DNA of 6,769 bases from an uncultured Eggerthellaceae bacterium (GTDB lineage: Bacteria > Actinomycetota > Coriobacteriia > Coriobacteriales > Eggerthellaceae): positions 1 through 6,769 of the forward strand of contig CAJUSL010000071.1 in the NCBI GenBank assembly GCA_910589135.1, read 5' to 3'. Below, in pieces: positions 1-5,731 of the stretch; within the stretch, counting starts at the first letter, position 1; every line of letters begins with the position of its first letter. The notes beneath the pieces were generated by a model. The model had not been told where the DNA came from. It saw nothing but the letters and a program-made list of their open reading frames with translations, and made no database searches. The position numbers were made by a program, and so were the translations under genes.

Positions 1-1
1 C

Positions 2-1540
2 CGCAAGAGCCCGGTGGACATCATCATCGACCTGAAATCCAACGCCATCCCGCAGGTGGTGCTCAACAAGCTGTTCAAGCACACGCAGCTGCAGACCGGC
101 TTCGGCATCAACATGCTGGCGCTCGTGAAGGGCTCGCCGCGCGTGCTGTCGCTGAAGGAAATCCTGCACCATTACATCCAGCACCAGATCGAGGTCATCA
201 CCAGGCGCACCCGCTACGAGCTGGCCAAGGCCGAGGAGCGCGCCCATATCCTCGAAGGCTACGTCATCGCGCTTGACAACATCGACGAGGTCATCCAGAT
301 CATCCGCTCCTCGCAAACCGACAAGGAGGCGGGCGAGCGCCTGCGCGATCGCTTCGGGCTTTCCAAGAAGCAGACCGATGCCATCCTCGAAATGCGCCTG
401 CGTCGCCTGACCGGCCTCGAGCGAGACAAGATCGAAGCCGAGCTTGCCGAGCTGCGCGAGAAGATCGCGTACTACAAGCGCGTGCTCAAGGACGAAGACC
501 TCGTGCGCGGCATCATCAAGGACGAGCTAGGCGAAATCCGTGGCAAGTTCCAAACCCGTCGCGCCACGCGCATCACCAACGCCGCCAAGGACATCGACGT
601 CGAGGACCTGATCGCCGACGACAAGATGGTGGTCACCATGACGCGCGCCGGCTACATCAAGCGCATGCCGGTCACGGCCTACCGCCAGCAGAAGCGCGGA
701 GGCAAGGGCCTGCAGGGCGTCAACCTGAAGGAAGCCGACTTCGTCGAGCATCTGTTCGTTGCCACCAACCTGTCGTACATGCTGTTCTTCTCCACCAAGG
801 GCAAGGTCTACCGCCTGAAGGTGTACGACATTCCCGAGGCGTCGCGCCATGCACGCGGCACCGCCATCGTCAACCTGCTGCCGCTCGAGAAGGGCGAGAC
901 CATTTCGGCGGTCATCTCCACCAAGGAGTTCCCGGCCGACGAGTTCCTCATGTTCGCCACCAAGCAGGGCATGGTGAAGAAGACGGCCATGAACCTGTAC
1001 GACCGCACGCGCCGCGACGGCCTCATCGCCATCAACCTGAAAGACACCGACGAGCTCATTTCGGTGCGCCGCGTCGCCAAGGGAGAGAACGTCATGATGG
1101 TATCGTCGGCTGGCAAGGCGATACTGTGGGACGAGGACGACGTGCGCCCCATGGGCCGCGGCACCATGGGCGTGCGCGGCATGAGGGTGCCGGCGGGCGT
1201 CGAGGTGCTGGGCATGGAAATCGGCAAGCCCGGAACCGACCTGTTCGTCATCACCGAGAAGGGCTACGGCAAGCGCACCCCCATGGACGAGTACCCCGTG
1301 CAGCACCGTGGCGGACAGGGCGTGTTCACCATCAAGATGACTGACAAGAAGGGTCTGCTGGCGGCCATGAAGATCGTCACGGACGACGACGAGCTGATGA
1401 TCATCACCGAGGAAGGCGTCATCGTGCGCACGCCGGTCAAGGGCATCAGCGAACTCGGCCGCGCCACGCAGGGCGTGAAGGTGATGAACATCGCCGGCGG
1501 CGACAAGGTCACGTCCGTCGCAGTCACCACCGAAGACTAA
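2..1540 (+). CDS. gyrA: DNA gyrase subunit A, 3' part (N-terminus off window)
   Basis: GyrA is the DNA-breaking and rejoining subunit of gyrase, which introduces negative supercoils using ATP hydrolysed by GyrB. The open frame runs in from the window edge, so the start and the catalytic tyrosine are missing; the GTG at 14 is internal. About 512 residues are visible. First comes the end of the breakage-reunion domain (TQLQTGFGINMLAL, about nt 83-124), then the long coiled-coil and C-gate segment with TRRTRYELAKAEERAHILEG and ILEMRLRRLTGLE. From about nt 595 follows the C-terminal beta-pinwheel that wraps DNA. Its GyrA box reads QKRGGKG (nt 689-709), a conservative variant of the usual QRRGGKG, which distinguishes gyrase from topoisomerase IV ParC. 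Degenerate blade repeats follow (MGRGTMGVRGM, QHRGGQGV). The protein ends in VTTED without the long acidic tail of some GyrA proteins. Identification is very secure. Confidence 0.98.
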   Translation, partial: RKSPVDIIIDLKSNAIPQVVLNKLFKHTQLQTGFGINMLALVKGSPRVLSLKEILHHYIQHQIEVITRRTRYELAKAEERAHILEGYVIALDNIDEVIQIIRSSQTDKEAGERLRDRFGLSKKQTDAILEMRLRRLTGLERDKIEAELAELREKIAYYKRVLKDEDLVRGIIKDELGEIRGKFQTRRATRITNAAKDIDVEDLIADDKMVVTMTRAGYIKRMPVTAYRQQKRGGKGLQGVNLKEADFVEHLFVATNLSYMLFFSTKGKVYRLKVYDIPEASRHARGTAIVNLLPLEKGETISAVISTKEFPADEFLMFATKQGMVKKTAMNLYDRTRRDGLIAINLKDTDELISVRRVAKGENVMMVSSAGKAILWDEDDVRPMGRGTMGVRGMRVPAGVEVLGMEIGKPGTDLFVITEKGYGKRTPMDEYPVQHRGGQGVFTIKMTDKKGLLAAMKIVTDDDELMIITEEGVIVRTPVKGISELGRATQGVKVMNIAGGDKVTSVAVTTED

Positions 1541-1549
1541 AGAGCCAAA

Positions 1550-1603
1550 GGCCCCAGGCAAGCCTCGCGCGCAGGCTGCGCGGCCACGCGCGACGCCGGG
1601 GTC
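1550..1603 (+). other. Predicted three-way-junction RNA structure after gyrA
   Basis: Ten bases after the gyrA stop, an outer stem pairs 1550-1559 with 1595-1603 (nine pairs including one G-T, with A1556 bulged). It closes over two side-by-side hairpins: AGCCT 1561-1565 with AGGCT 1573-1577, and GCGCG 1578-1582 with CGCGC 1587-1591 (loop GCCA). No T-run follows, so it is not a standard intrinsic terminator. It could be a 3' stability element or a factor-dependent end for gyrA mRNA. GC-rich DNA can form such pairings by chance, so confidence is moderate. Confidence 0.4.
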
Positions 1604-1621
1604 ACATCTCATATATAGTTG

Positions 1622-1651
1622 TTGACCGCGCACGTTACTTTGTTGTAAAGT
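1622..1651 (+). promoter_or_regulatory. Candidate promoter of the tRNA-Ile/tRNA-Ala pair
   Basis: A good -35 box TTGACC lies at 1622-1627. Two imperfect -10 boxes lie at suitable distance: TGTAAA at 1644-1649 (16-bp spacing) and TAAAGT at 1646-1651 (18-bp spacing). Upstream is an AT-rich stretch (about 1610-1620) that could act as an UP element in this GC-rich region. Predicted transcription starts near 1656-1658, about 35 nt before tRNA-Ile. A 6-bp hairpin AAAGTG/CACTTT (1647-1652 with 1659-1664) followed by T residues overlaps the -10 and could be a weak terminator of upstream transcription. Confidence 0.55.
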
Positions 1652-1692
1652 GTTCAAGCACTTTTTGCGCCGCTTAAGCTGTGCATGCGTGC

Positions 1693-1769
<77 letters not shown>

Positions 1770-1780
1770 TTTACGTTGCG

Positions 1781-1824
1781 ATAAACGCTCCACCGTGAGC
1801 CGAGTTAGCCGGTGGAGCGTTTAT
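1781..1824 (+). repeat. Perfect 15-bp inverted repeat between the two tRNAs
   Basis: ATAAACGCTCCACCG (1781-1795) is the exact reverse complement of 1810-1824, with a 14-nt loop. In the RNA this makes a strong hairpin between the two tRNAs. The 3' arm has T residues inside the stem but no T-run after it, so termination is not convincing. A role in processing the tRNA precursor is more likely. The arms share GCTCCACC with the 3' end of tRNA-Ala. Confidence 0.8.
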
Positions 1825-1831
1825 TAAGTGT

Positions 1832-1907
1832 GGGGCGTTAGCTCAGCTGGGAGAGCGCGGGCTTTGCAAGCCTGAGGTCAGGGGTTCGATCCCCCTATGC
1901 TCCACCA
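1832..1907 (+). tRNA. tRNA-Ala(TGC)
   Basis: A 76-nt cloverleaf with encoded CCA is present. Acceptor stem GGGGCGT 1832-1838 pairs with ATGCTCC 1897-1903, with G-T pairs at the third and sixth positions; G1834-T1901 corresponds to the 3:70 pair. The G3-U70 wobble is the known identity signal for alanyl-tRNA synthetase. The D-stem is GCTC/GAGC, the anticodon stem CGGGC 1858-1862 pairs with GCCTG 1870-1874, and anticodon TGC is at 1865-1867. The T-stem AGGGG/CCCCT is fully paired with T-loop TTCGATC. It is the second and last gene of the tRNA transcript, ended by the terminator that starts 9 nt downstream. Confidence 0.98.
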
Positions 1908-1915
1908 TCATCTTC

Positions 1916-1939
1916 GCCGTCCAGCCGGACGGCTTTTTT
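1916..1939 (+). terminator. Rho-independent terminator of the tRNA operon
   Basis: GCCGTCC (1916-1922) pairs perfectly with GGACGGC (1927-1933) around a 4-nt AGCC loop, followed at once by six T residues (1934-1939). It lies just behind tRNA-Ala and separates the tRNA transcript from the next gene. Confidence 0.93.
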
Positions 1940-1977
1940 GTGACAGCAGCCCTCGTTCGCCGTCTCGTCTTTCCGCC

Positions 1978-1993
1978 CGCTTCACGTGAAACA
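1978..1993. promoter_or_regulatory. parS: parS-like ParB (Spo0J) binding site
   Basis: The 16-mer CGCTTCACGTGAAACA matches the bacterial parS consensus TGTTTCACGTGAAACA at 14 of 16 positions. The whole 10-bp palindromic core TTCACGTGAA and the right arm ACA are intact; only the T at positions 1 and 3 of the left arm are changed to C. ParB loads on such sites, spreads, and drives origin segregation with ParA and SMC. The site is intergenic, between the tRNA terminator and the next promoter. It lies close to gyrA, which is typically near the origin, where parS sites cluster. No parA or parB gene is in the window. Confidence 0.8.
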
Positions 1994-2058
1994 CGCCCGA
2001 GCACACCGAACCTCCATGCGTCGCTGCAGCCCGGCTGCGTGCGCTCGCTGTGCTCGGC

Positions 2059-2064
2059 TATAAT
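2059..2064 (+). promoter_or_regulatory. Consensus -10 box giving a probable leaderless transcript
   Basis: A perfect TATAAT ends 6 nt before the ATG at 2071, which puts the expected transcription start on or next to the A of the start codon. No purine-rich ribosome-binding site precedes the ATG. A -35 box is not recognisable at the right distance (TGCGTG at 2036-2041). Confidence 0.75.
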
Positions 2065-2070
2065 CGTCCC

Positions 2071-2571
2071 ATGATTCCATTGCATGTCCTGACAATGATT
2101 TTCACGCAGCCCGACCAACCGGCAATCATGGTTCTCGAGCCCGACGAGCCTGCCATTGCGGGCAAGCAACGCATCGTCCCCATCTGGATAGGCGCGCAGG
2201 AAGCCATGCAGCTCGGCGTCGCGCTGGAACAGGTGAAGCCGCCGCGGCCGCTCACGCACGATTTGTTCATCGACGCGCTCACCAACCTCGACGCCCGCGT
2301 CGACCATGTCGTGGTGAACGACGTCGCCGGGCAGACGTTCTTCTCGAAGATGTACCTGCGCCAAGGCGGCCGCCTGATCGAGCTGGACGCGCGCCCCACC
2401 GACGCCATCGCGCTTGCCATCCGACAGGGCGCGCCCTTCTATATAGACGAAGACGTTCTCGCCCGCGCCTCCTATCCGTTCATTCTCAAGGAAGGCGCAG
2501 ACAAGGAAACGGAGTTGAAGGAGTTCGACTCGTTCATCGAGAATCTGAACCCTGAAGACCTGCTCAAATAA
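2071..2571 (+). CDS. Bifunctional nuclease family protein (DUF151)
   Basis: This 166-residue protein belongs to the DUF151/BFN family, small cytosolic proteins with reported DNase and RNase activity in plants and a conserved but poorly understood role in bacteria. The family signature is clear: an N-terminal beta-rich part with LEPDEPAIAG and RIVPIWIGAQEAMQL (residues 22-48), the segment RPLTHDLFIDALTNLDA (59-75), and the diagnostic RPTDAIALAIRQGAPFYIDE (108-127). The tail is acidic and ends FIENLNPEDLLK. The length fits single-domain family members. I chose ATG 2071 over the in-frame GTG 2050 because the -10 box 2059-2064 lies between them and would be inside the longer reading frame. The predicted start is leaderless, a common mode in actinobacteria. 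Family assignment is firm; the substrate in this organism is unknown. Confidence 0.93.
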   Translation: MIPLHVLTMIFTQPDQPAIMVLEPDEPAIAGKQRIVPIWIGAQEAMQLGVALEQVKPPRPLTHDLFIDALTNLDARVDHVVVNDVAGQTFFSKMYLRQGGRLIELDARPTDAIALAIRQGAPFYIDEDVLARASYPFILKEGADKETELKEFDSFIENLNPEDLLK

Positions 2572-2595
2572 CGACGATGTTTGTGGCATCAGATG

Positions 2596-2604
2596 TGTTC
2601 TAAT
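2596..2604 (+). promoter_or_regulatory. Extended -10 promoter of the DUF2510 gene
   Basis: TGTTCTAAT combines the TGn extension with a 5-of-6 match to TATAAT (TCTAAT at 2599-2604). No good -35 box is seen, as is usual for extended -10 promoters. The predicted start near 2611 gives a leader of about 24 nt that contains the ribosome-binding site AAAGGAAA (2621-2628). Confidence 0.55.
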
Positions 2605-2634
2605 GTCACAGAGGGAAACGAAAGGAAACGCACC

Positions 2635-3171
2635 ATGACCGCACCAATCGCAGGATGGTACGCCGACCCCGCAGGCGATACGTCGAAGCTTCGCTACTGG
2701 GACGGAACCAAGTGGACCGACAGCTGCATGGAAGCCGCTGCGGCGCAGACGCCGCCAACCTCTCAGCCGGCGCAGCCCCAGCCTGCAGCGACAGGGCAGT
2801 TTGCCGGGCAGGCAGCGCCGACCGCGCAGCCCGTCTACCCCTCGGCTGCGGCCCAGCCCGCCGGGCAGCCCGTGCCGCCGGTCCAGGTCGACTGCAGCCA
2901 GACGTATGTCAACTACGCGGACATGCCCCTCTACTACGTCAGCCCGCAGGATTCCACTCTGCGCCTGATCGCCTTCATTTTGGCGCTGCTTTCCACCATC
3001 ACCGCCGGCTGGCTCATCATCCCGCTTGCGTGGATGATTCCCATGACGGTCATGACGTGGGGCGTCTACAAGGGGAAGCGGCCCAACACCGTGGCCTTCG
3101 GCGTGTGCTCGCTCATTTTCCTGAACGTGGTGGGCGGCATCCTTCTTCTGGTTTCCACCAAGGACGAGTAG
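2635..3171 (+). CDS. DUF2510 membrane protein
   Basis: The product has 178 residues. Residues 4-30 (PIAGWYADPAGDTSKLRYWD and following GTKWTDS) form a DUF2510 domain, a short W-rich motif common at the N-terminus of actinobacterial membrane proteins and of unknown function. Residues about 35-85 are a flexible linker rich in Pro, Ala and Gln. The C-terminal part is hydrophobic: 109-143 probably makes two closely spaced membrane segments and 153-173 another, with a short charged end STKDE. The start is ATG 2635, served by AAAGGAAA six bases upstream; the in-frame TTG 2581 has no such site and would include the promoter. The gene is monocistronic by spacing (63 bp after the previous gene, 361 bp before the next). 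No enzyme motif is visible. Confidence 0.88.
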   Translation: MTAPIAGWYADPAGDTSKLRYWDGTKWTDSCMEAAAAQTPPTSQPAQPQPAATGQFAGQAAPTAQPVYPSAAAQPAGQPVPPVQVDCSQTYVNYADMPLYYVSPQDSTLRLIAFILALLSTITAGWLIIPLAWMIPMTVMTWGVYKGKRPNTVAFGVCSLIFLNVVGGILLLVSTKDE

Positions 3172-3216
3172 CTGCAGAGGAGCCAACGCCGTGCGCTGTG
3201 CTCCGGGTGGCGGGTG

Positions 3217-3297
3217 CGCCGGGCGTGGGGAGCGCCGGATGCCGTGTGCCGGGAACGCCGGGCGCCAAATGCGGTCGGGCGCGCCGGGCGCCGGGCG
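3217..3297. repeat. Irregular array of CGCCGGGCG units
   Basis: Four exact copies of CGCCGGGCG start at 3217, 3256, 3282 and 3289, the last two sharing two bases, with variants CGCCGGATG (3233) and TGCCGGGAA (3247) between. Spacing is irregular, so it is not a simple tandem repeat. It may form strong secondary structure or have arisen by slippage. Confidence 0.65.
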
Positions 3298-3302
3298 TGA
3301 GG

Positions 3303-3326
3303 GACGTTCGCTTTCGACGCAGCGCG
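3303..3326 (+). repeat. Intergenic repeat family, copy 1
   Basis: It begins GACGTTCGCTTT, the same 12-mer as at 5895-5906 (the match extends to 14 bp, 3301-3314 with 5893-5906) and, inverted, at 6077-6088. A GC-rich tail CGACGCAGCGCG follows, resembling the tails of the other copies. Confidence 0.6.
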
Positions 3327-3470
3327 CCGCGTTTTGCCGCGTTCCGACACGCTTCGGCAACCCTGACTTCTTTAGTCCTTCTCTTTCGGTTTCGCGAAAA
3401 TGAAGTGACGTTTGACCAACAGCTAGACTGGCTGACGCTGTGGCCTGTGCCTGCATCATAGAATGAGCTC

Positions 3471-3486
3471 GCTTTAAAGCTATACT
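3471..3486 (+). promoter_or_regulatory. Promoter and possible operator of the ytxH-like operon
   Basis: TATACT (3481-3486) is a 5-of-6 match to the -10 consensus and predicts a start near 3493, about 40 nt before the first gene. No clear -35 is seen. Directly against the -10 lies the perfect palindrome GCTTTAAAGC (3471-3480), preceded by GAGCTC (3465-3470), which is where a repressor or activator could bind. The leader contains a 6-bp hairpin GCGTGC/GCACGC (3495-3509) just ahead of the ribosome-binding site. Confidence 0.5.
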
Positions 3487-3532
3487 TGTAAAAGGCGTGC
3501 GAGGCACGCACGGGAATGCCAAGGAGGCAGAG

Positions 3533-4054
3533 ATGAACAAGTTCGTAACCTTCCTGTTCGGTGGAGCAATCGGAGCCGTGGGAGCGCTGCTGCTGGCGCC
3601 TCAGTCTGGCGAGAAGACGCGCGACATGGTCGCCGATCAGGCAAACAATATTGCCAACAACGCCCAGGACATGGGCGCACAGGTCGCCGAAAAGGTGCAG
3701 AACGTCGTGAAGCAGGCCACCGAGAAGGGTGCCGACGTGGTCGACGAGGCCAAGGACGCCGCCGCCAAGGGCGTCGAGGCTGCCGTCGACAAGAACGACG
3801 AGCTGCGCGCCAAGATCGAGGCCGCGCGCGAGCGCATTGCCAAGCAGGTCAGGGAAAACGCCAACGAGACGGCCGACGCCATCAAGGACGCTGCCCCCGA
3901 GGCCGCCGACAAGGCAAAGGACGCCGCCAAGGACATCGCCGACAAGGCAAAGGACGTGGCCGGCAAGGCCAAGGACAAGGCCGACGAGGTCGTCGACGAC
4001 GCCGAAAAGGCCACCGAGAAGGCTGCCGACAAGGCCAAGGAGGCCACTAAGTAA
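3533..4054 (+). CDS. YtxH domain protein with LEA-like 11-residue repeats
   Basis: The product has 173 residues. Residues 1-34 are the typical YtxH start: one membrane segment rich in Gly and Ala (VTFLFGGAIGAVGALLLAP, 5-23), then QSGEKTRDMV. YtxH proteins are small membrane-anchored helical proteins linked to general stress in Bacillus. The rest is a long charged helix rich in Ala, Lys, Asp and Glu. From residue 125 it shows an 11-residue period: ADKAKDAAKDI, ADKAKDVAGKA, KDKADEVVDDA, EKATEKAADKA. This resembles group 3 late-embryogenesis-abundant (LEA) proteins, known for desiccation protection; that function here is only inferred. ATG 3533 is chosen because of the strong AAGGAGG at 3521-3527, five bases upstream; the in-frame GTG 3497 lies inside the leader hairpin. 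It is the first gene of a three-gene operon. Confidence 0.9.
   Translation: MNKFVTFLFGGAIGAVGALLLAPQSGEKTRDMVADQANNIANNAQDMGAQVAEKVQNVVKQATEKGADVVDEAKDAAAKGVEAAVDKNDELRAKIEAARERIAKQVRENANETADAIKDAAPEAADKAKDAAKDIADKAKDVAGKAKDKADEVVDDAEKATEKAADKAKEATK
3905..3956 (+). repeat. Internal 33-bp-period DNA repeat in the ytxH-like gene
   Basis: The 19-mer GCCGACAAGGCAAAGGACG occurs at 3905-3923 and again at 3938-3956, exactly 33 bp (11 codons) apart. This matches the 11-residue protein repeat and suggests recent growth by duplication. Confidence 0.85.
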
Positions 4055-4056
4055 GC

Positions 4057-4944
4057 ATGAACACCAAAGACCTGGCCAACAAAAAGGTCTGGACATCGCG
4101 CTCCACCAAGAACGACCCGGATGCGGTCAAGAAGGTGGGGCGCATTCACGCGTTCGTCTTCCATCCGTCGAAGGCGCAGCTGGTCGGCTTCCTCGTGAAG
4201 CGGCCTGACATCGCACTGATGTTCCATCGCGAGGACATGTTCGTCGCGTTCAACGGCTTCGACTTGCTGCAAGACGAAGGCGGCAGTCAGGTGATTGTGG
4301 TCCGCGAGGACCCGCAGGCACACGGTCGGGGCGCGATGAAGGCGCTCGGGCTCAACCTGGACAACTGCGTCATCTGGATCGGCCTGCCCGCCATGACCCC
4401 CAGCGGCCAGTCGCTGGGCATGGTCGACGGCGTGGAGTTCGACCCGAAGACGGGGCGCGTCGTCTCGGTCGAAGTCAGCCAGGGGGCCACGGCGAACACG
4501 CTGCTGGGCCGCCGCCGCATTCCTGGGAGGCTCATGCTGGGCTTTCGCCGCGGCATGGGCACGCAGCTGCTCCTCGCCGACGACGATGACGACCCCGAAT
4601 CCCTTGGCGCGGTCATCGTGAACGAGCAGGCGCTCGACCTTCCCGTCGAAGGCGGCGTTGCCGAGAAGGCAGGCGCGGCAACGGCGGTGGCGACCGACAA
4701 GGCGAAGAAGACGTATCGCAAGGTGGCTAACACCGTGTCGGAGAAAGTGACGCCCAAGGCCAAGGAGGCTTCGGTCATCGCCGGCGACGCCGTGCAGAAA
4801 GGCGTGTACGCAACCGGCAGGCAAATCGCTCGTTCGCAGGGCATGTTCGGCCGGTTCAAGGACGAGTTCAAGGCCGCCATGAACGGCGACAGCGCCAACA
4901 ACAACGGCGGCAGCGACAGCGGCAAGGGCAAGACCGATGAGTGA
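4057..4944 (+). CDS. Protein with two PRC-barrel-like domains and helical tail
   Basis: The product has 295 residues and no signal peptide or membrane segment. Residues about 3-90 form a first PRC-barrel-like unit (VGRIHAFVFHPSKAQLVGFL). Residues 109-175 form a second and clearer one, GLPAMTPSGQSLGMVDGVEF then DPKTGRVVSVEVSQG, with the typical Gly-x-x-hydrophobic-Gly and Asp-x-x-Thr-Gly turns. PRC barrels occur in photosynthetic reaction centres, in RimM and in many stress-related bacterial proteins, usually as binding modules. An acidic DDDDDPES patch follows. A Lys/Ala-rich helical tail (about 206-270, with DKAKK and PKAKEA) recalls the upstream YtxH-like protein, and the end is low-complexity Asn/Gly/Ser. 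The start is 2 bp after the previous stop; AAGGAGG at 4037-4043 lies 13 bases away inside that gene, so translation is probably coupled. Function is unknown. Confidence 0.85.
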   Translation: MNTKDLANKKVWTSRSTKNDPDAVKKVGRIHAFVFHPSKAQLVGFLVKRPDIALMFHREDMFVAFNGFDLLQDEGGSQVIVVREDPQAHGRGAMKALGLNLDNCVIWIGLPAMTPSGQSLGMVDGVEFDPKTGRVVSVEVSQGATANTLLGRRRIPGRLMLGFRRGMGTQLLLADDDDDPESLGAVIVNEQALDLPVEGGVAEKAGAATAVATDKAKKTYRKVANTVSEKVTPKAKEASVIAGDAVQKGVYATGRQIARSQGMFGRFKDEFKAAMNGDSANNNGGSDSGKGKTDE

Positions 4945-5704
4945 CACGAACCGCGCTCCCAAGCAACCCATGCAATCCACGTCGCACGCATCGCCCGGAA
5001 AGCCTAAGGCGTCCCATGCCGACAAGGTCAAGTTCATCGGGCTGATCGCGTTCTTCGCCGTGATGGCGATCATCGTCGTCATCGTGTGGCCCTACATTCA
5101 TCTGGTGTTCGAGCCCGATGGCCTCGACCGCCTCATCGACCGCGTGCAGAGCGCTGGCCTGGCCGGCGTTCTCATCCTCGAGGCCATCCAGTTCCTGCAG
5201 GTCGTCGTCGCGTTCATCCCCGGCGAGGTGGTGCAGATTGCCGCCGGCATGCTGTACGGGCCGTGGTGGGGCGCGCTGATCATTCTGGTCGGGTGCGTCA
5301 TTTCCAGCGCATTCATCTACATGTTGGTGCACAAGCTGGGCGCGCCGTTCGTGCACGACATGGTGCCGCAGAAATACGCCGAAAAATTCCACGAGTTCGA
5401 GAAGTCGGGCAGGCTCGAGATGGTCGTGTTCGTCCTGTTCCTGATCCCGGGGCTCCCGAAGGACATCTTCACGTACATCACGCCGCTGTCCGACATGAAG
5501 CTGGTGCCATTCCTGGTGATTGCGAACCTGGCACGCATTCCGGGCATCGTGCTGTCCACCTATGCGGCCGACGGCCTGCTTGAAGGCCGCATCATGGAAA
5601 GCGTCGTCCTGTTCGGCGGCTTGGCGGCCGTGGCCATCATCGCCTTGCTGGTGTACAACAGGCTTACTAGCAAGAAAAAGCCGCAGGATGGGCCCGGCGA
5701 GTAG
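4937..5704 (+). CDS. VTT/DedA-type (TVP38/TMEM64, SNARE-associated) membrane protein
   Basis: The product has 255 residues. The N-terminus (1-30) is hydrophilic and probably cytoplasmic; the first membrane segment is about 32-52. The VTT domain follows, with a re-entrant-type motif FIPGEVVQIAAGMLYGPWWG (93-112), membrane segments about 113-131 and 160-172, the motif PGLPKDIFTY (171-180) and helices containing R200 (VIANLARIPGIV). A last membrane segment at 222-240 is followed by a basic end NRLTSKKK. DedA/VTT proteins act in membrane homeostasis; some bacterial members flip undecaprenyl phosphate or phosphatidylethanolamine and related eukaryotic ones are lipid scramblases. The motif order fits the TVP38/TMEM64 branch better than classical DedA. 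ATG 4937 overlaps the previous gene by 8 bp, so expression is probably coupled. The lipid substrate cannot be told from sequence. Confidence 0.9.
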   Translation: MSDTNRAPKQPMQSTSHASPGKPKASHADKVKFIGLIAFFAVMAIIVVIVWPYIHLVFEPDGLDRLIDRVQSAGLAGVLILEAIQFLQVVVAFIPGEVVQIAAGMLYGPWWGALIILVGCVISSAFIYMLVHKLGAPFVHDMVPQKYAEKFHEFEKSGRLEMVVFVLFLIPGLPKDIFTYITPLSDMKLVPFLVIANLARIPGIVLSTYAADGLLEGRIMESVVLFGGLAAVAIIALLVYNRLTSKKKPQDGPGE

Positions 5705-5731
5705 CCGCTTGGGCGTCTCCCGCCAAAGCGG
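5705..5731 (+). other. Hairpin directly after the VTT gene stop
   Basis: CCGCTT (5705-5710) pairs with AAGCGG (5726-5731), and GG 5711-5712 continues with CC 5723-5724 past a bulged A5725. It begins at the base after the stop codon. No T-run follows, so it is either an atypical terminator or an mRNA 3'-end protector. Its right arm is part of repeat copy 2. Confidence 0.5.

Larger units (their letters stand above)
3172..3480. other. Gene-free spacer with GC-rich repeats
   Basis: No credible gene lies here; open frames on both strands give Arg/Pro/Ala-rich low-complexity translations without a convincing ribosome-binding site. The left half (3211-3300) holds an irregular array of CGCCGGGCG units. 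One copy of a short repeat family lies at 3303-3326. The right half is less GC-rich, with a 10-bp palindrome TTTCGCGAAA (3390-3399) and an isolated -35-like TTGACC (3412-3417) that lacks a partner -10. No terminator with a T-run was found behind the DUF2510 gene. Confidence 0.7.

Noticed and set aside
1781..1824. Intrinsic terminator between the two tRNAs
   Set aside because: The stem is strong but no T-run follows; the T residues are inside the stem, and the two tRNAs are normally co-transcribed.
2050..2070. Longer DUF151 reading frame from GTG 2050
   Set aside because: It would place the perfect TATAAT box inside the coding region, has no ribosome-binding site, and adds seven residues absent from the usual family start.
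2581..2634. TTG start extending the DUF2510 protein by 18 residues
   Set aside because: The region holds the promoter and the ribosome-binding site of ATG 2635, and the added residues lie before the W-rich domain that normally begins the protein.
3191..3403. 70-residue open frame in the GC-rich spacer
   Set aside because: Low-complexity Gly/Arg-rich translation created by the CGCCGGGCG array, with no ribosome-binding site.
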